Counted from the stretch's first letter, positions 1-11,278 are shown. The stretch is 64,000 bases of DNA from Anisodus tanguticus (GCA_034509755.1 CM067547.1:49006859-49070858); one strand, 5' to 3'. Notes: a model not told the origin generated them from the sequence alone. A program made the numbers and translations.

Positions 1-766
1 ACTGGGGCAGGGGCAGTGGCGTGACGGGATGGAGTGCGTTTCGAACGATAGGGGAGGTGTCCGTATCGTCAAAGAATCTATAATCGGTGACTTGGAATTT
101 TTGGACGGAGGCAAAGGGAAAGATGTTCTCCTCAAACGTGACATGACGAGAGATAAAGACTTTATTTGTGGACAAATCATATCATAAGTACCACTTATGA
201 TTCGACGGGAAACCTAAGAAGATGCACATAGTGGTCCTAGGTGCCAATTTATGAGGTGCCGTGGAGGCGAGCTTAGGGTAGCATTGACACCAAAAAATCC
301 GAAGGTGATCATAAGCAGGAATCCACCGGAATAAAATTTCGGTAGGGGTTTTATTTTGAATTGTTCGGGTAGGTAATATACTAAGGAGATAGGCGACCAT
401 GTGAAGTGCATAGACCCAAAAGATGTGTGTGTGGGGGGGGGGGATAGATGCATGAGAGAGCATGGTACGAATCATATTGTTAATGGTGCGGAAGATTCTT
501 TCGGCTTTACCATTTTGAGGTGAGGTATGGGGGCACGAGAATCGAAACACCGTGCCATTGGTCGTACGAAACTTATGAAAGGAGGAATTGTTAAACTTAC
601 GACCGTTATTACATTGAAATGTTTTAATAGTCTTTTCAAATTGGATCTTAACATAAGCTTGAAATTCTAGGAAACTTGAGTAAACTTGGGACTTATATTT
701 TAGGGGATAAACCCAAAGAAAGTGAGAGAAATCATCCAAAAATATCAAATAGTATTTGTGACTCAT
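1..766 (-). pseudogene. Integrase core and C-terminal part (element D)
   Basis: The open part is 182-766. It carries LIFLDDFSHFLWVYPL, then FQCNNGRKF where the second catalytic Asp is normally found (here Asn), then SPQNGKAERIFRTINN, which supplies the catalytic Glu. The C-terminal FLGFPSNHKWYL motif and its continuation to position 1 are also recognisable. The D-to-N change at the second site would abolish strand transfer even without the other breaks. Confidence 0.8.
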
Positions 767-790
767 ATTGCTAGTAATGGAGGATGTCCA

Positions 791-1084
791 TTAATCTGCA
801 TGAATAATATCAAAAGGAGAAAAAGTAACACTTAAATAAGATTTAAATGGAACTCGAACATGCTTCCTTTGGGTCAATTTTCCATTATTACATCGAATGA
901 AATTTCCAAGAAAACTAAAAATTGGTGCTCCCGGATGCCCAAGTCTACTGTGCCAGGTTGATCGAGAGATTGCGACTAGAGAGGTATATGGAGTGACATG
1001 TGCAGCGGAATTGGATGAGAAATGATAGAGGTCCCCCACACTATTGCATCTCGTAAGAGGTGTCCCCGTATATAGGTCCTTCAC
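791..1084 (-). pseudogene. GAG-pre-integrase domain (element D)
   Basis: The segment contains SRSTWHSRLGHPGAPIF, the W-H-x-R-L-G-H motif of the zinc-binding region ahead of copia integrase. It ends FDIIHAD, which carries the first catalytic Asp of the integrase core. Confidence 0.75.
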
Positions 1085-1158
1085 AGAAAAACCAAAAGGG
1101 TCAAACTCAATAGATATGGAATTGTCACTAGCAAATTTCCTAACAGAGATTAAATTTT

Positions 1159-1353
1159 TTATGATGTTAGGAGCATAGATGACATTTTTAGGGGAAAATG
1201 AGGGTGAGGGTTAGGTGTATGAGTAGTGCCATAACCTTGAATTGGAATGCGATTGCCATTTTCGACCAAAATGTATTGAGGATTTTGCAAATTAAATAGT
1301 CGAGGAAGATTACCAGAAGTGTGAGTTAGGTGGGATGTGGCGCCCGTGTCCAT
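1159..1353 (-). pseudogene. Copia protease domain (element D)
   Basis: The segment starts with MDTGATSHLT, the aspartic protease active site (D-T-G-A). It is followed by the usual motif of this lineage around GNRIPIQGYGTT. A stop codon follows, and the downstream domains resume in other frames. Protease would process Gag-Pol within the particle. Confidence 0.75.
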
Positions 1354-1511
1354 GTACCAGGCATCGTCGGGCTACTGAATATTCATATTGCTATAAGCCT
1401 GGGTTAATTCAGTGAGAGTGAGGAGGCTAGAACTCGGCTGATGCTGTTGGGCTGGTGCGAGATAGGCCTGCTCGGCATGGCATGTCAGACGACTGCCTGA
1501 GCGAGGGCCCA

Positions 1512-2500
1512 TTACGCTGGGCTGTTGCCACTGGCCCGCGTGCTGACCCTGTTGCATTGGGTACGTGCAGTATGGGGCGGCTCAGTTTTCTCCATAATTA
1601 GCCCAAGGCAGCAGGTCGACCCAGGGTGTTGGATAGGGGGCCTGCTATGTTGGGCCGGTGGAATTGGGTTATCCTTCGCGACCCTTTCCTCTTCCTCCAC
1701 GTCCATTGCCACGGCCACGCCCCATACCGCAGCCTCAGCCACCACAGCGGGATGTATTATCCGTGTGTGGCGGTGGTCCGATGGGCGTAGTGGTGGTCGG
1801 TGGTGCGTTGACCTCCAAAGCCTATTGATTATGCCCATCTTGTTTGGCTCGTCTAGTTTCCTCCAACAGTAATTGAGACCGGGCCTTGTTGAAGCTAAGG
1901 AGGGGATCGACTTGTTGGATCATCGTGGCCAGCATGTCGTACTCACCTTTCGGTAAACCATTGATGAGTTGCAAAACCATCTTTGTCTCGGAAATTAGGT
2001 TTGCTAACATTAGGCAATTGATCGGCCACTAGTTTAAGTTGTTTACAATAGTCTGACATGTTGGCAAAATTTTCAAGACGAGTGTTGTTGAATTGCACTT
2101 CCAAATACACGACACGTGTATGTTTATTATCCTGAAAGGTTTCCGCTAGCCTTGTCCATAGTTCATGAGCCGACGCACCTGTCTTCATAATAATATGAAG
2201 TAGGTCTTTGGATATGGAGCCATATATCCATTGTTTGACAATTGCGTCGAGCCTTTTTCACGTCGAGTCGTCGACGTTGGGTGGACGGGGGTGTTTGGTA
2301 TCAATGTGATCGAGCGTGTTGTATGCACATGCATGAGTTTGAAATAGTTCAACCCACGATGAGTATTGACCATCCTCTTGATCAAGAATTAAAGGGATGA
2401 AGTTCTTGATGTTCGTCACGGCGAAGACCGGATGAAAGGTGGTATGAGGAGGGGTAGGATTTGTGTCGTGAGTGGAGGAGGAAGAAGCGGGAGAATCCAT
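1512..2500 (-). pseudogene. gag of copia element D, frameshifted
   Basis: The start at 2500 opens with MDSPASSSSTH and continues into a retrotransposon gag core (segments 2258-2500, 1943-2188 and 1822-2010 in different frames). Recognisable gag wording includes ELWTRLAETFQDNKHTR and ARSQLLLEETRR. A glycine/arginine-rich stretch near 1660-1760 replaces a zinc knuckle, as in relatives of this lineage. At least two frameshifts separate the segments, so no full Gag can be made. The family role is to form the cytoplasmic virus-like particle. Confidence 0.75.
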
Positions 2501-2641
2501 GCCAACCGGCGGCGTGTAGAAAAACAGAGGAAAAAAAAGGAGAGAAGTGTCGGAAATTGAGGGTTTTCAAGCGGCGGCACTCGAAAGATAAGGGGGGGTT
2601 GGGGGTGCGGCCGGATTTTAGTTTTTTATGAGGGTGGGTAT

Positions 2642-2657
2642 TTGGCTTCTGATACCA
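2642..2657 (-). promoter_or_regulatory. Primer-binding site of element D (tRNA-iMet type)
   Basis: The sense strand reads TGGTATCAGAAGCC directly after the LTR. This is the usual plant copia site complementary to the 3' end of initiator methionine tRNA, with one extra A. Confidence 0.85.
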
Positions 2658-2769
2658 TGTAGAATTGTGTAATTCTCCTTGGTTGGAGGCTTCTCATTAA
2701 TGTAATATATATAGGTGTTTACAAATACAAAACATAATTGGAGAAGGATCTCTACTTTACATAATTACA
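2658..2769 (-). repeat. 5' LTR of element D (112 bp)
   Basis: The plus strand reads from TGTAGAATTGTG to CATAATTACA, giving TG...CA ends with imperfect terminal inverted repeats. On the sense (minus) strand a CTATATATATT TATA-like box lies inside. It abuts the primer-binding site at 2642-2657. At 112 bp this is an unusually short LTR. The downstream flank repeats part of it (GGAGAAGGATCTCTA again near 2791), so the outer border is slightly uncertain. Confidence 0.75.
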
Positions 2770-3227
2770 CTTGAATCATAATTACACTTGGAGAAGGATC
2801 TCTATCTCTGAGTTTTCTGGACAAGTTTAGGGGCAACATATGTATTTTCTCTAAGACTTTTGAAACTTGCGATGTTAATATCTGTGTGGCTATACTTTTT
2901 TTTATTAATTAAGAGCATAGTGAGAAATTTAAATTGCATTATTTCCAAATTTAGAAAGCGCGTTGTTATTCTTTTCGAACCAACTAATAAAATATTGCCG
3001 GACATAAATAGAAAGAATATTTAGTATGAACTAACTACTATATCAAATCTCTGTTGAAGTGTATGGTTATCTCATTTAAAAACTTAAAGAATTTGAAGAT
3101 CTCAATAGTCGTATGGCACATAACTTTTTAGGTTGTATCAACCAAAACAAGACATGCAACAAGCGCTTAATTTCTGAATTACCATATGGACTAATAAATC
3201 TTATATTATATTACTTTTTGTATGTAG

Positions 3228-4344
3228 AAATGTGGAAAAGTAGACGAACAGATAGTATTATTAAAGCGAAAGCTGAGACAAATATATGAAGGGAAGCTGT
3301 TCAATGGCAGGCCTACTAAAATTTCCAGATCTCATGGAAAGAAGATTCAAGTTACTATCAGCCAAGAAACTGCAAAAGTTCTGGTAAATATTATACCTTC
3401 CACATTTTTTAATTTTGTTGGTAATTGGTATTAGATGAAATGTATCAGACAGATATGAATTCATGATTTAAATATTACAGGCTGAAATTAAGTTATTTTG
3501 CTTGAAGTTAAGCAAAAATAGTTGGACTTCAGATATTTTTCCTGACTTCAGTCATTTTTGTTTGAAGTTTATATATGAAGTTCAAGAAAAAAATGATCGA
3601 AGTCAGACAAAAATGACTAAACTTCAGCCATATATGACTGAAGTTCAAACAAAAATAGCTTGAAATGAGGCAAAAGTTATTGAACTTCAACAACATATGG
3701 CAGGAGTTCAGGAAAAAATGACTCAGCTTCGGCCATATATACTTGGACTTCGGCTATATGAAACATCAAACACAATATCTGAAGTTGACTTTGTTGAGAC
3801 TAACTTGAGTGTAAAGCCAGAAGCGGATACATATGTAAAAACTTTTAAAAAGCAAGTACTAAGTTAAATGGTGGAGTCAAAATCAGGTATCCTTGCACTT
3901 TGCCCGTAAAACTCTCAAGTAAATTATGTTTTGCAGGGTAATTTGGGCTGGGCTTATATGCAAAAAGGAAACTTTATGGCAGCAGAAGTGGTGTTCAAGA
4001 AAGCCCAAATGATTTATGCAGACAGCAATAAGGCCTGCAACCTGGCCCATTGCTTGATCAAGCAAGCCCGATATGATGAGTCCCGTTATATCCTCGAAGA
4101 TGTTTGGAGAGGTAAATATTTAGGTTCTGATGATACAAAAACAAAGAATCGAGTTGAGGAATTGTTGTTGGAATTGGACTCGAAACAACCCCCACCCTTC
4201 TTGCAAAACATTCCGGGCCTCGATTCGGATGATGATTCTGTAAATGGGCTTGAACAGTTGATTAATGAATGGGCCCAGCCCAAATCAAGAAGGCTGCCAA
4301 TATTTGAGGAAATTTCTACATTCAGAGATCAATTGGCTTGTTGA
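3228..4344 (+). CDS. TPR protein of the SDI1/MS5 (pollenless-3-like) family, two 3' exons
   Basis: Exon 3228-3383 follows an AG acceptor and ends before GTAAAT. It reads CGKVDEQIVLLKRKLRQIYEG and so on to SQETAKVL. Exon 3937-4344 follows TTTTGCAG and begins GNLGWAYMQKGNF, then AAEVVFKKAQMIYAD, ACNLAHCLIKQARYDESR and a C-terminus ending RLPIFEEISTFRDQLAC. These are the TPR helices and conserved tail of plant SULPHUR DEFICIENCY INDUCED / MS5 proteins. Known members act in glucosinolate and sulphur regulation or in male meiosis. Both exons are open and the 3 kb exon phases match (phase 0). The N-terminal exons are not between 2770 and 3227; they may lie left of element D, or be lost. Two degenerate positions (MIYAD for the usual MIDPD) hint at relaxed constraint. 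Whether the gene still works cannot be told here. Confidence 0.8.
3481..3790 (+). repeat. Degenerate iterated repeat in the TPR gene intron
   Basis: Variants of TGAAGTTCAAACAAAAATG and its complement (AACTTCAG, GACTTCAG) recur about every 20-50 bp, together with CCATATATG blocks. The repeat lies between the two exons at 3383 and 3937 and carries no open frame. The alternation of GAAGTTCA and its complement makes it rich in short inverted repeats. Confidence 0.7.
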
Positions 4345-4666
4345 GGGATTTTTATGATTTAGTAAGGTTTAGATGTTAATTTTTTTAAATTTTAGATGTA
4401 CAGAATAAGAGGCATGTGATATGTATAGATTGTAATGTAAAATTAGAGCTTGGGGACAGTTTAGCATGTTTGGCCAAGCTTTTGAGAAGTCAAAAGTATA
4501 TATATCTTTTAAATTTTTATTTTTAAAAAGTGGAGCTATTTGGCAAAGCTTTTAGGGAAAAATAAGTGTTTTTGAGCCGTGACAGAAGTTGCTTTTAGAA
4601 ATTAAAAAAATAGTTTTTCCGATAAACTTTCTGAATATTAACCAAACACGACGTATTGACCTATAT

Positions 4667-4900
4667 TTCGGGCCTTGAATTGGATGATGCTTCTGTAAAT
4701 GGGCTTGAACAGTTGATTAATGAATGGGCCCGCCCAAATCAAGAAGGCTGCCAATATTTGAGGAAATTTCTACATTCAGAGATCAATTAGCATGTTGATG
4801 GATTTGGGGTTTATGGTTTAGATGTTAATTGTGTTAAACTTAGATGTATAAGATAAAAGGCAAGAGAATTGTATAGATTTTAGGGCACAATTTGGAAATA
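4667..4900 (+). pseudogene. Decayed tandem copy of the TPR gene's last exon and 3' UTR
   Basis: From TTTCGGGCCTTGAATTGGATG onward the sequence repeats 4211-4440: the end of the last exon, the stop region and the start of the 3' UTR (GTTTAGATGTTAATT). One base is missing in GGGCCCGCCCAAATC compared with GGGCCCAGCCCAAATC, which shifts the frame. The upstream exon part is absent. A possible polyadenylation signal AATAAA lies near 4898. Confidence 0.85.
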
Positions 4901-4983
4901 AATCTACTCAGCTTGTACATACCTTTTATCTTTTCATGGATTTTCAGTTTTTTTTTCCTTCTTCTAAAATAGACAATTCGACG

Positions 4984-5154
4984 GGGAGCCTTGGAGCACC
5001 GATAAAATTGTCTTTGTGTGACCTATAATCAAGGGGTTCGAATCGTGGAAGCAACCACTAATAGGCTGTCTACATCACACCCCTTAGGGTGCAACCCTTT
5101 CTCAGACCCTGCTAGCGCGGAATGCTTTGTGTATCAGATTGTCCTTTTTTTTTT
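4984..5154 (+). mobile_element. Au-type SINE
   Basis: The tRNA-like head GGAGCCTTGGAGCACCG and a box B-like GGGGTTCGAATCGTGG are present. The body follows the Au pattern and the tail is a T-run. An imperfect target duplication flanks it: AAAATAGACAATTCGACG at 4966-4983 and AAAAGTAGATAATTCCACG at 5155-5173. The copy is old. Confidence 0.75.
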
Positions 5155-5173
5155 AAAAGTAGATAATTCCACG

Positions 5174-5526
5174 ATTCAATAATCCAGTATTACAAGTTGA
5201 ATCCCAATAACCATTTAGAGAAGTAAGTGTAATATCACAAACTACAAGGAAACTATAAGACGAAACAAGAAAGAACGATTCTATGAGTTTATATTTTCTT
5301 TACTGACAATCTAATTTTTTTTACGCTATCAAATTAGTTGACCTAACTATTCAATTAATATGATAGTCCAAAAAATAGATTAATATTATAATATAACGGC
5401 AGGTTAAATTGCACTTATAGTATAAAAGCTCTTTAAGCTGATAGTATATATAACTTAAACTCGTTTACTATAGTTGGGGCTGGTTTCGATCAAACTAAGA
5501 TTTTATGAAACAATCCACCGAGCCAT
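5174..5526. other. Intergenic, AT-rich, no feature seen
   Basis: No open frame, tRNA-like box or convincing repeat border was recognised here. Confidence 0.5.
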
Positions 5527-5800
5527 CAGGGGCGGAGCTAGCATGGAAAGTACGAATTTCACAGAACCTAATGAGTTTAATTTGGTCTGAGTTTTGTACG
5601 TTTATTCTATCAAGGTGGAGGTAAGGTCTGTATACACTCTACCCTTTCCAGACCCACGTTGCGGAATTTCACTGAGTATGTTGTTGTTTTGTATGTTTAT
5701 TGAAAAATTTATTGAATATATACATATATAAAATTTAGAACTAATAAAATTCAAATCTTGAAATTTATAAATTTCAAATTTTGAACCTACCTTCTGGAAG
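5527..5800. mobile_element. Possible hAT-type MITE (one end clear)
   Basis: It begins CAGGGGCGGAGCTAG, a terminal motif common in nightshade MITEs. A related motif in inverse form, CTAGCTCCACCCCTG, occurs near 63866. The right border is not clear; the AT-rich part after the SINE (5702-5800) fits the interior of this family. Confidence 0.4.
5607..5686 (+). mobile_element. 5'-truncated TS-type SINE with target duplication
   Basis: It carries GGTGGAGGTAAGGTCTG and the 3' end ACTGAGTATGTTGTTG typical of TS SINEs and of the RTE LINE tail. It is flanked by TTTTGTACGTTTATT (5592-5606) and TTTTGTATGTTTATT (5687-5701), a 15-bp duplication with one mismatch. Confidence 0.75.
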
Positions 5801-6702
5801 CCATAGAAAAGTCACTATCATCTCTTCCAAGTTGCAACATTCACCATGCACGGTAAAAACCGCGCAGGATATTTACACCCAATCAATGAAGGTACGTTAT
5901 GTGTCCTTCTAACACAAGTTTATCATTTAACCATAATTAAGTGGTACGTATTCTTACCTTTTTATCGTTAACTAAAGTTAAATTTGTTGAATATAAACAA
6001 CCTATGCGGAAATATTTACCCACCATGAACCTACTTTTCTTCTTTTCTTCTTTCATTTTCTTTTTCTAGTGGGCTCTCTATCTTTTGCAAGATTCTTTGT
6101 GGTTCACTAGGAAAGCATAGGTAAACCCCAATATGGGAACATAACCAGTTCTAGTAAATTTGCTTTTGGGAACAATAATGTAATATCATGTCTTAATCAG
6201 TAATTAGCTGTTATGAATGACCACATTAATCAGTACCTTATATATATTACTTGTTGGCTATGAAGAAGTAGAGGTAGAAACAAGCTTACTTTTTAATGGC
6301 TTGCAAACTTATAAAGAATGAGGATATACAACATCATCAAGAGCTATTATTAAAGATTGTCGCGCTACTTGTTGACTGCCCACAAGGCGTTAAATGCATT
6401 TGGAGAGAGGTGAATCAATATGCTGATTTTCTAGCAAATCAATGACTCAAGCAATGATGAAGATTTAATAATATGAAAAAGCACACTCAATAATATGAAG
6501 TTTCTCATCCTAACAAATACGTGTTGTTGCTTTTAAGATATTGTACGGTACCCTTTTAGTTCTTTCCAATACTCCCAAAACACAAAAAGTAAAATAATAA
6601 AATAACGTAAATATTTTTTACACCGTTCATATAAGTAAAATTTGCAATCGTTCACCAACAATATATTTGAAACACATGCCGAGAGTTCACAAAATAGGGA
6701 TT
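5801..6702. other. Intergenic; possible relic of a LINE RNase H near 6330-6450
   Basis: Around 6350-6445 one frame reads LLVDCPQGVKCIWREVNQYADFLANQ before a stop. This resembles the C-terminal RNase H motif (H-x-x-REAN-x-xAD-x-LA) of plant L1 LINEs. Nothing else was recognised in the stretch. Confidence 0.4.
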
Positions 6703-6707
6703 ATTAG

Positions 6708-6789
6708 TAATAGAATTAGATTGCATTAAAAATATATTAGGTAGAATTAGATTTCTTTTGTAATTAGGATTGATTAGTTACCTAGTTTG
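6708..6789 (+). repeat. 5' LTR of B, first part
   Basis: It matches the start of the 3' LTR at 17624 apart from a deletion and small changes (TAATAGAATTAGATTGCAT...CCTAGTTTG). It ends with GTTTG, the target duplication of element A. Confidence 0.88.
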
Positions 6790-7704
6790 TGTTGGGATAC
6801 AATTGTTGTAGGGAACGTTAAGTAAATAACTATTATAATAGAAGAAAGGATAAACAAACTATTACAATAAAACTGGAACTCAAAACCTTAACAAACTGCT
6901 TGTGTGATTCGCCGAGTCGAGTGATGACACTCTTTCTTTAAGACAAGATCGCCCCGTATGTCTCCTTTTACGGTGTTGAGCAATAGTCTCCCAAGATACA
7001 ACAACAACTTTAACAAGTGAGCAAAGGAAACTCAAGTGTTACTCTTGAAGAACTTTGAGTATAGTAACTTTGCTAGAGAGGAAGATTATGAACTCTGAAA
7101 ATCTGTAAAATATTTTCTAAGTGTTGAGTGTGAGGTTTCAATTCAGCCAAATGCCTCAATTTATAGTGTAAGTAAAGACCCCTTAACTAGCCAACTAATG
7201 GCCTTCAATAGCCATGTAATTGCACTTGATTGAGGGGTTACATTAAGCCAAATAATGGATGAATTCATGTGGCAAGTAATGGAGAATCAATGCTCCAAAA
7301 CCAGCCTAAACGTCAGATTTTTCCAACTTCCCGTCGCAGCATTCTGCCTCCGAAGCGCCACGGCTCCAGTAACTGGCCAGCCAATTTGCGCCGCGGCTTC
7401 GACGGTGTGGCGTCGCGGCCCTTCACGGCTCGGCGGCGATTTCCGACTCGTTTCATTTTACACTTTGTACACTTCTTCCTTCATTTACCAACGTGGAATA
7501 CTTTTTCATTTGGCCAATAACCGTCCATAATTCTATGTCTCAAACGTATTACATACGTACCAATATCTCTTTCACTAATAAAATTTGCGATACTTGGCAC
7601 TACGTGTAAACGTGTGTGGAAACGACGTTTCCGACGTGCGGGCCCAATTGTTCGAGTCATAAATTAATGGGATACTTATTTTCACATTTAGTAAATTTTC
7701 AACA
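6790..7704 (-). repeat. 3' LTR of element A
   Basis: Plus-strand ends are TGTTGGGATAC and TTTTCAACA. It contains the conserved block TTTAAGACAAGATCGCCCCGT (positions about 6938-6957) and CAATAGTCTCCCAAGAT shared with element C LTRs. Open frames at 7255-7530 are not genes; they are repeated in the other LTR. Confidence 0.9.
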
Positions 7705-7719
7705 ATCCCCTCTTGAAAG
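7705..7719 (-). promoter_or_regulatory. Polypurine tract of element A
   Basis: On the sense strand the sequence AAGAGGGGAT abuts the 3' LTR start TGTTGAAAA. This purine run is where plus-strand DNA synthesis would be primed. Confidence 0.75.
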
Positions 7720-8332
7720 ATATTTTGGCAAACACACATGGTGCCTTTTCTAGCAATCTTTCAACGGACCGATGTTGCATCTGTATAGGTAGCATACGCT
7801 TTGAACCTTCCATAGTTGAATACCATCGGTCTTACTTCCTGGGCGGTGAATGTGATGTCTTGAACCGTCAATGTTTAGTGTAAGACAAGTCAACGGTACC
7901 AACATAATAACTTCCCTTACTCAGTTCTTCGTAATGTTTTGTCCGTTGTGGACACTTCTTGGATTCTTAAGTGCGTTCATTTGAGGCGGCCTGTCCTCGC
8001 ACTTAAATAGGTGGTCTCCTACAAGGTATCCTGTTATACCCCACTTTACAAGTGTTAGGAACCATTAAAAAATTCCCCAAACCTAACCTCAACCGGTGAA
8101 GATCATTAAAGGTTTTGGAAACTTAACCTTCACCCACACTGCAGATAACACTTATAGTCTACCGTGGGAACGACTTTGGATTTGGTGTTTCTTTGCAGAA
8201 ATCACTATCCGAAGTGCTCATGCTTCCACCGAAGCGATCAACTGAACTTTTACAGCTTAGTTTTCCCATTGAACCTAATTCCTGGGATCTCCAGTCAGTA
8301 AGGTTGGGTTACCACCGTATTGGTCCTTATAC

Positions 8333-9842
8333 TTAGGGTTTTAAGCTCATTCCTCTAGACAGGCAGAACATCTGATCCTTGGGTAAGCCCTTTGTCAGCG
8401 GGTCTGCTATATTATCCTTTGACTTTATGTAATCAATGGATGTTATACCCATGGTGATCAGCTGCCTAACGGTCTTATATTTCCGTCGAATATGACGAGA
8501 CTTGCCGTTGTACATAGAATTTCGTGCCCTTTATAGAGCCGACTGGCTGTCGCAGTGGATCATTACAGAAGGTATGGGTTTGTTCCAACAAGGAACATCC
8601 TCCAAGAAGTCATGAAGCCACTCAGCTTCTTCTCCTGCTTTGTCTAAAGCGATAAACTCTGATTCCATCGTGGATCAGGCGATGCAAGTTTGCTTATATG
8701 ATTTCTAAGACACAGCCCCACCACCAATTGTAAATACATACCCACTGGTGGACTTGGTGTTCTCTATATCAGATATCCAATTTGCATCATTGTACCCCTC
8801 TAGTACAACTGGATATCTCGAATAATGCAACCCGTAAGTTAGCGTGTATTTCAGGTATTGAGTACCCGATTCAACGCCTTCCAGTGATCATTACTCGGAT
8901 TACGGGTAAACCTAGCCAACTTTTTGATTGCATAAGCAATATCAGGTCGGGTGCAGTTTGTTATGTACATCAAACTGCCAATCACCTGTGCATATTGCTC
9001 CCGGCATATGGGTGCACCACGATTTTTATCAAGTTTTTGATTTCTATCCATTGGTGACTTTATAGGTGAACTGTCAAACATCTCGAACTTTCTCAAAACA
9101 TCCTCGATGTAGTTAGACTGAGATAAGACCAGTCCGTCAGACGTCTTAGAGATTTTTATCCCTAAGATGACATCTGCGATACCCATATCCTTCATGTCGA
9201 AGCATTGTTTTAACATGTTCTTAGTCTCTAGAATTATGTTAGGACTGCTCCCTGTGATCAACATGTCGTCTACATATAGACATATCATAACAAACGAGTC
9301 AGAGTTACCTTTCATGTAGACACATTTGTCACACTCGTTAATGGCGAAACCCTTCGATAGTAGAGTACTATCAATTTTTTCGTGCCATTACTTCGGGGCT
9401 TGTTTCAGCCTTACAGAGATTTGACAAGTCGACAGACTTTTTTCTCTTGCCCTGGAACCGCATACCCCTCGGGTTGGTCCATATAAATTTCTTCTTCCAA
9501 ATCACCATTTAGGAAGCCTGTATTAACATCCATTTGATGTATCTCAAGGTCATGCAAAGCTGCGATCGCAATGAATACCTGTATGGACGTTATCCGAGAT
9601 ACCGGGGAGTACGTGTCAAAGTAGTCAAGACATTCTTTCTGCCGATAGCCCTTGACTACCAGCCTGGCCTTGTACTTATCTATAGACCCATATACTTTAT
9701 ACTTCCGTTTGAGTATCCACTTACAACCCAACGGTTTATTTTCCGGAGGAAGATCAACCAACTCCCAAGTATGGTTATACAGAATGGAGCCTATTTCACT
9801 CTCAATAGCTTCTTTCCAGAGCGGTGCCTCTGGAGTTGACAA
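8333..9842 (-). pseudogene. Reverse transcriptase and RNase H of element A
   Basis: The segment 9411-9842 holds the RT start (YKARLVVKGYRQKECLDYFDTYSPV, then HQMDVNTGFLNGDLEEEIYM). The segment 8851-9315 holds the active site CLYVDDMLITG and the thumb region with the end of RT (GSLMYITNCTRPDIAYA). RNase H ends in IDYIKSKDNIADPLTKGL at 8333-8515. The parts are separated by frameshifts near 9320-9410 and by stops from about 8520 to 8850. The YVDD centre is intact, but no complete enzyme is encoded. Confidence 0.85.
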
Positions 9843-10495
9843 TGCTTCAGCATTGTCCTTGGTTCATCATCAACCATATAAGCTACAAAGTCAGGACCGA
9901 AGGATTTATCCTTCCTGGCCTTTTTACTTTGCCTTAGTTCCATCTCTGGAGTTTCCAAGTTCTGAGAATCTGGAATACTAGATTCTGGATATTCAGCCAC
10001 TTCGAGATCCACTAGATCTGAACCATCTAGATCCGCGCCATCAACGACTCACGGTTCCTGAGAGCTTTGTTCATAACTTCGTTTGCGAGAGGTTTTGTCT
10101 TTTTCCTTTCTAGGAAAGGTACCTTCAAAGAATTGAGCATTCCTTGATTCCATGATTGTACCCCCGTGGATAACTGGAATATCTGACTTATGCGCTAAGA
10201 AGCGATAAGCACTACTGTTATTTGCATATCCGATGAATATGCAATCTACAGTCTTAGGCCCAATCTTGACATGCTTTGGCTTGGGTACTTCAACCTTTTC
10301 CAGACAACCCCACACCTTTAAATATTTATAGGTGGGTTTTTTTCCTTTCCATGATTCATATGGAGCCGTCGTTTGATGAACAATGCCTTATTTGGCATAA
10401 TATTCCTCAAATGGCGCTACATATTCTCCCCCTCTATCGCTATGAATGGATTTAATCCACATGCTTAGTTGGTTCTCAACTTCTGCTTTGTAACG
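9791..10495 (-). pseudogene. Integrase C-terminal half and linker of element A
   Basis: 10049-10315 reads CIFIGYANNSSAYRFL, the conserved C-terminal motif of copia integrase, starting from an in-frame MWGCLEKVEVPKPKH. 9791-10012 reads ARKDKSFGPDFVAYMVDDEP, the acidic linker ahead of RT. A weak integrase catalytic region lies between 10316 and 10495 with interrupted frames. Confidence 0.7.
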
Positions 10496-11278
10496 TCAGA
10501 ACGCTTCAAAGGCTTCATCCTTACTTTTCAACAAGTAAAGGTAACAATACCTTATGCTATCATCAATGAATGTCACAAAGTACTTGTTCCCCCCTCTAGT
10601 TTGTGCAAACTTCAAATCACATAAATCTGTGTGAATAAGTTCTAGAGAAGTGGTATTCCGTTCGACGGATCGAAAAGGAAGCTTTGTGAGTTTTGCCTCT
10701 ACGCACACCTCACACTTATGTTGAGGGTTTACGTCGATAGACGGCAACAACTCCAACTTTACCATCCTTTGGATGGACTTGTAGTTGACATGTCCTAATC
10801 TATGATACCATAAATTAGAGGACTCAAGCAAGTAAGATGAAGAGGCTTCAATATTATTGCTTTTACGTAATACAGATATGGTGTTCACTTTGAAGAGGCC
10901 TTCACATACGAATCCTCTTCCCACAAACGTTCCATTCTTAGTGACTACAAATTTATTGGACTCAAACACTAGCCTAAAACCAACATTAACCAATAAAGGA
11001 CCTGAAATTAAATTTCTTCTAATCTCAGGAACATGCATCACTTCCTTCAGAGTGAGCTCCTTTCCAGAAGTCATCTTCAGGACTACCTTTCCTACCCCCA
11101 GTACGTCAGAGGAAGCGTTGTTGCCCATGAACAACTTCTTGTTTGTTACCGGTGTATAAGTGGAGAAGGCATCTCTGTTGGAACAGATGTGTCTTGTAGC
11201 ATCTGTGTCCATCCACCATTGCATAGGATTCTCAACCAGGTTTGCTTCTAGCACCACCGCTGAGAACTCCTCAATCAT
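10496..11278 (-). pseudogene. Protease, GAG-pre-integrase and integrase start of element A
   Basis: The 260-residue open part begins before WWMDTDATRHIC, the protease active site. The canonical D-S/T-G-A reads D-T-D-A here, and the glycine is normally required. LWYHRLGHVNYKSIQRM and CEVCVEAKLTKLPF are the zinc-binding pre-integrase region. LIHTDLCDLKF supplies the first integrase Asp, and YFVTFIDDSIRY follows. Its length and continuity suggest fairly recent activity of the family. Confidence 0.85.

Larger units (their letters stand above)
1..2769 (-). mobile_element. Ty1/copia retrotransposon D, 5' part, cut by window edge
   Basis: Read on the minus strand, this holds in order a short LTR, a tRNA-iMet type primer-binding site, gag, protease, GAG-pre-integrase and integrase, which is the copia order. 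Reverse transcriptase and the 3' LTR lie beyond the left edge. The reading frame is broken in several places, so the copy is dead. Its proteins resemble those of element B (13335-17623), so the two belong to the same lineage with short LTRs. It lies next to the TPR gene exons, so it may sit in an intron of that gene and separate its 5' exons from those in this window. Confidence 0.9.

Noticed and set aside
5025..5050. Box B-like GGTTCGAATC as a tRNA gene
   Set aside because: It belongs to the Au SINE at 4984-5154.
7255..7530. Open frames in a GC-rich patch, repeated at 12830-13083
   Set aside because: Both lie at the same place in the two LTRs of element A, and no domain or splice context supports a gene.
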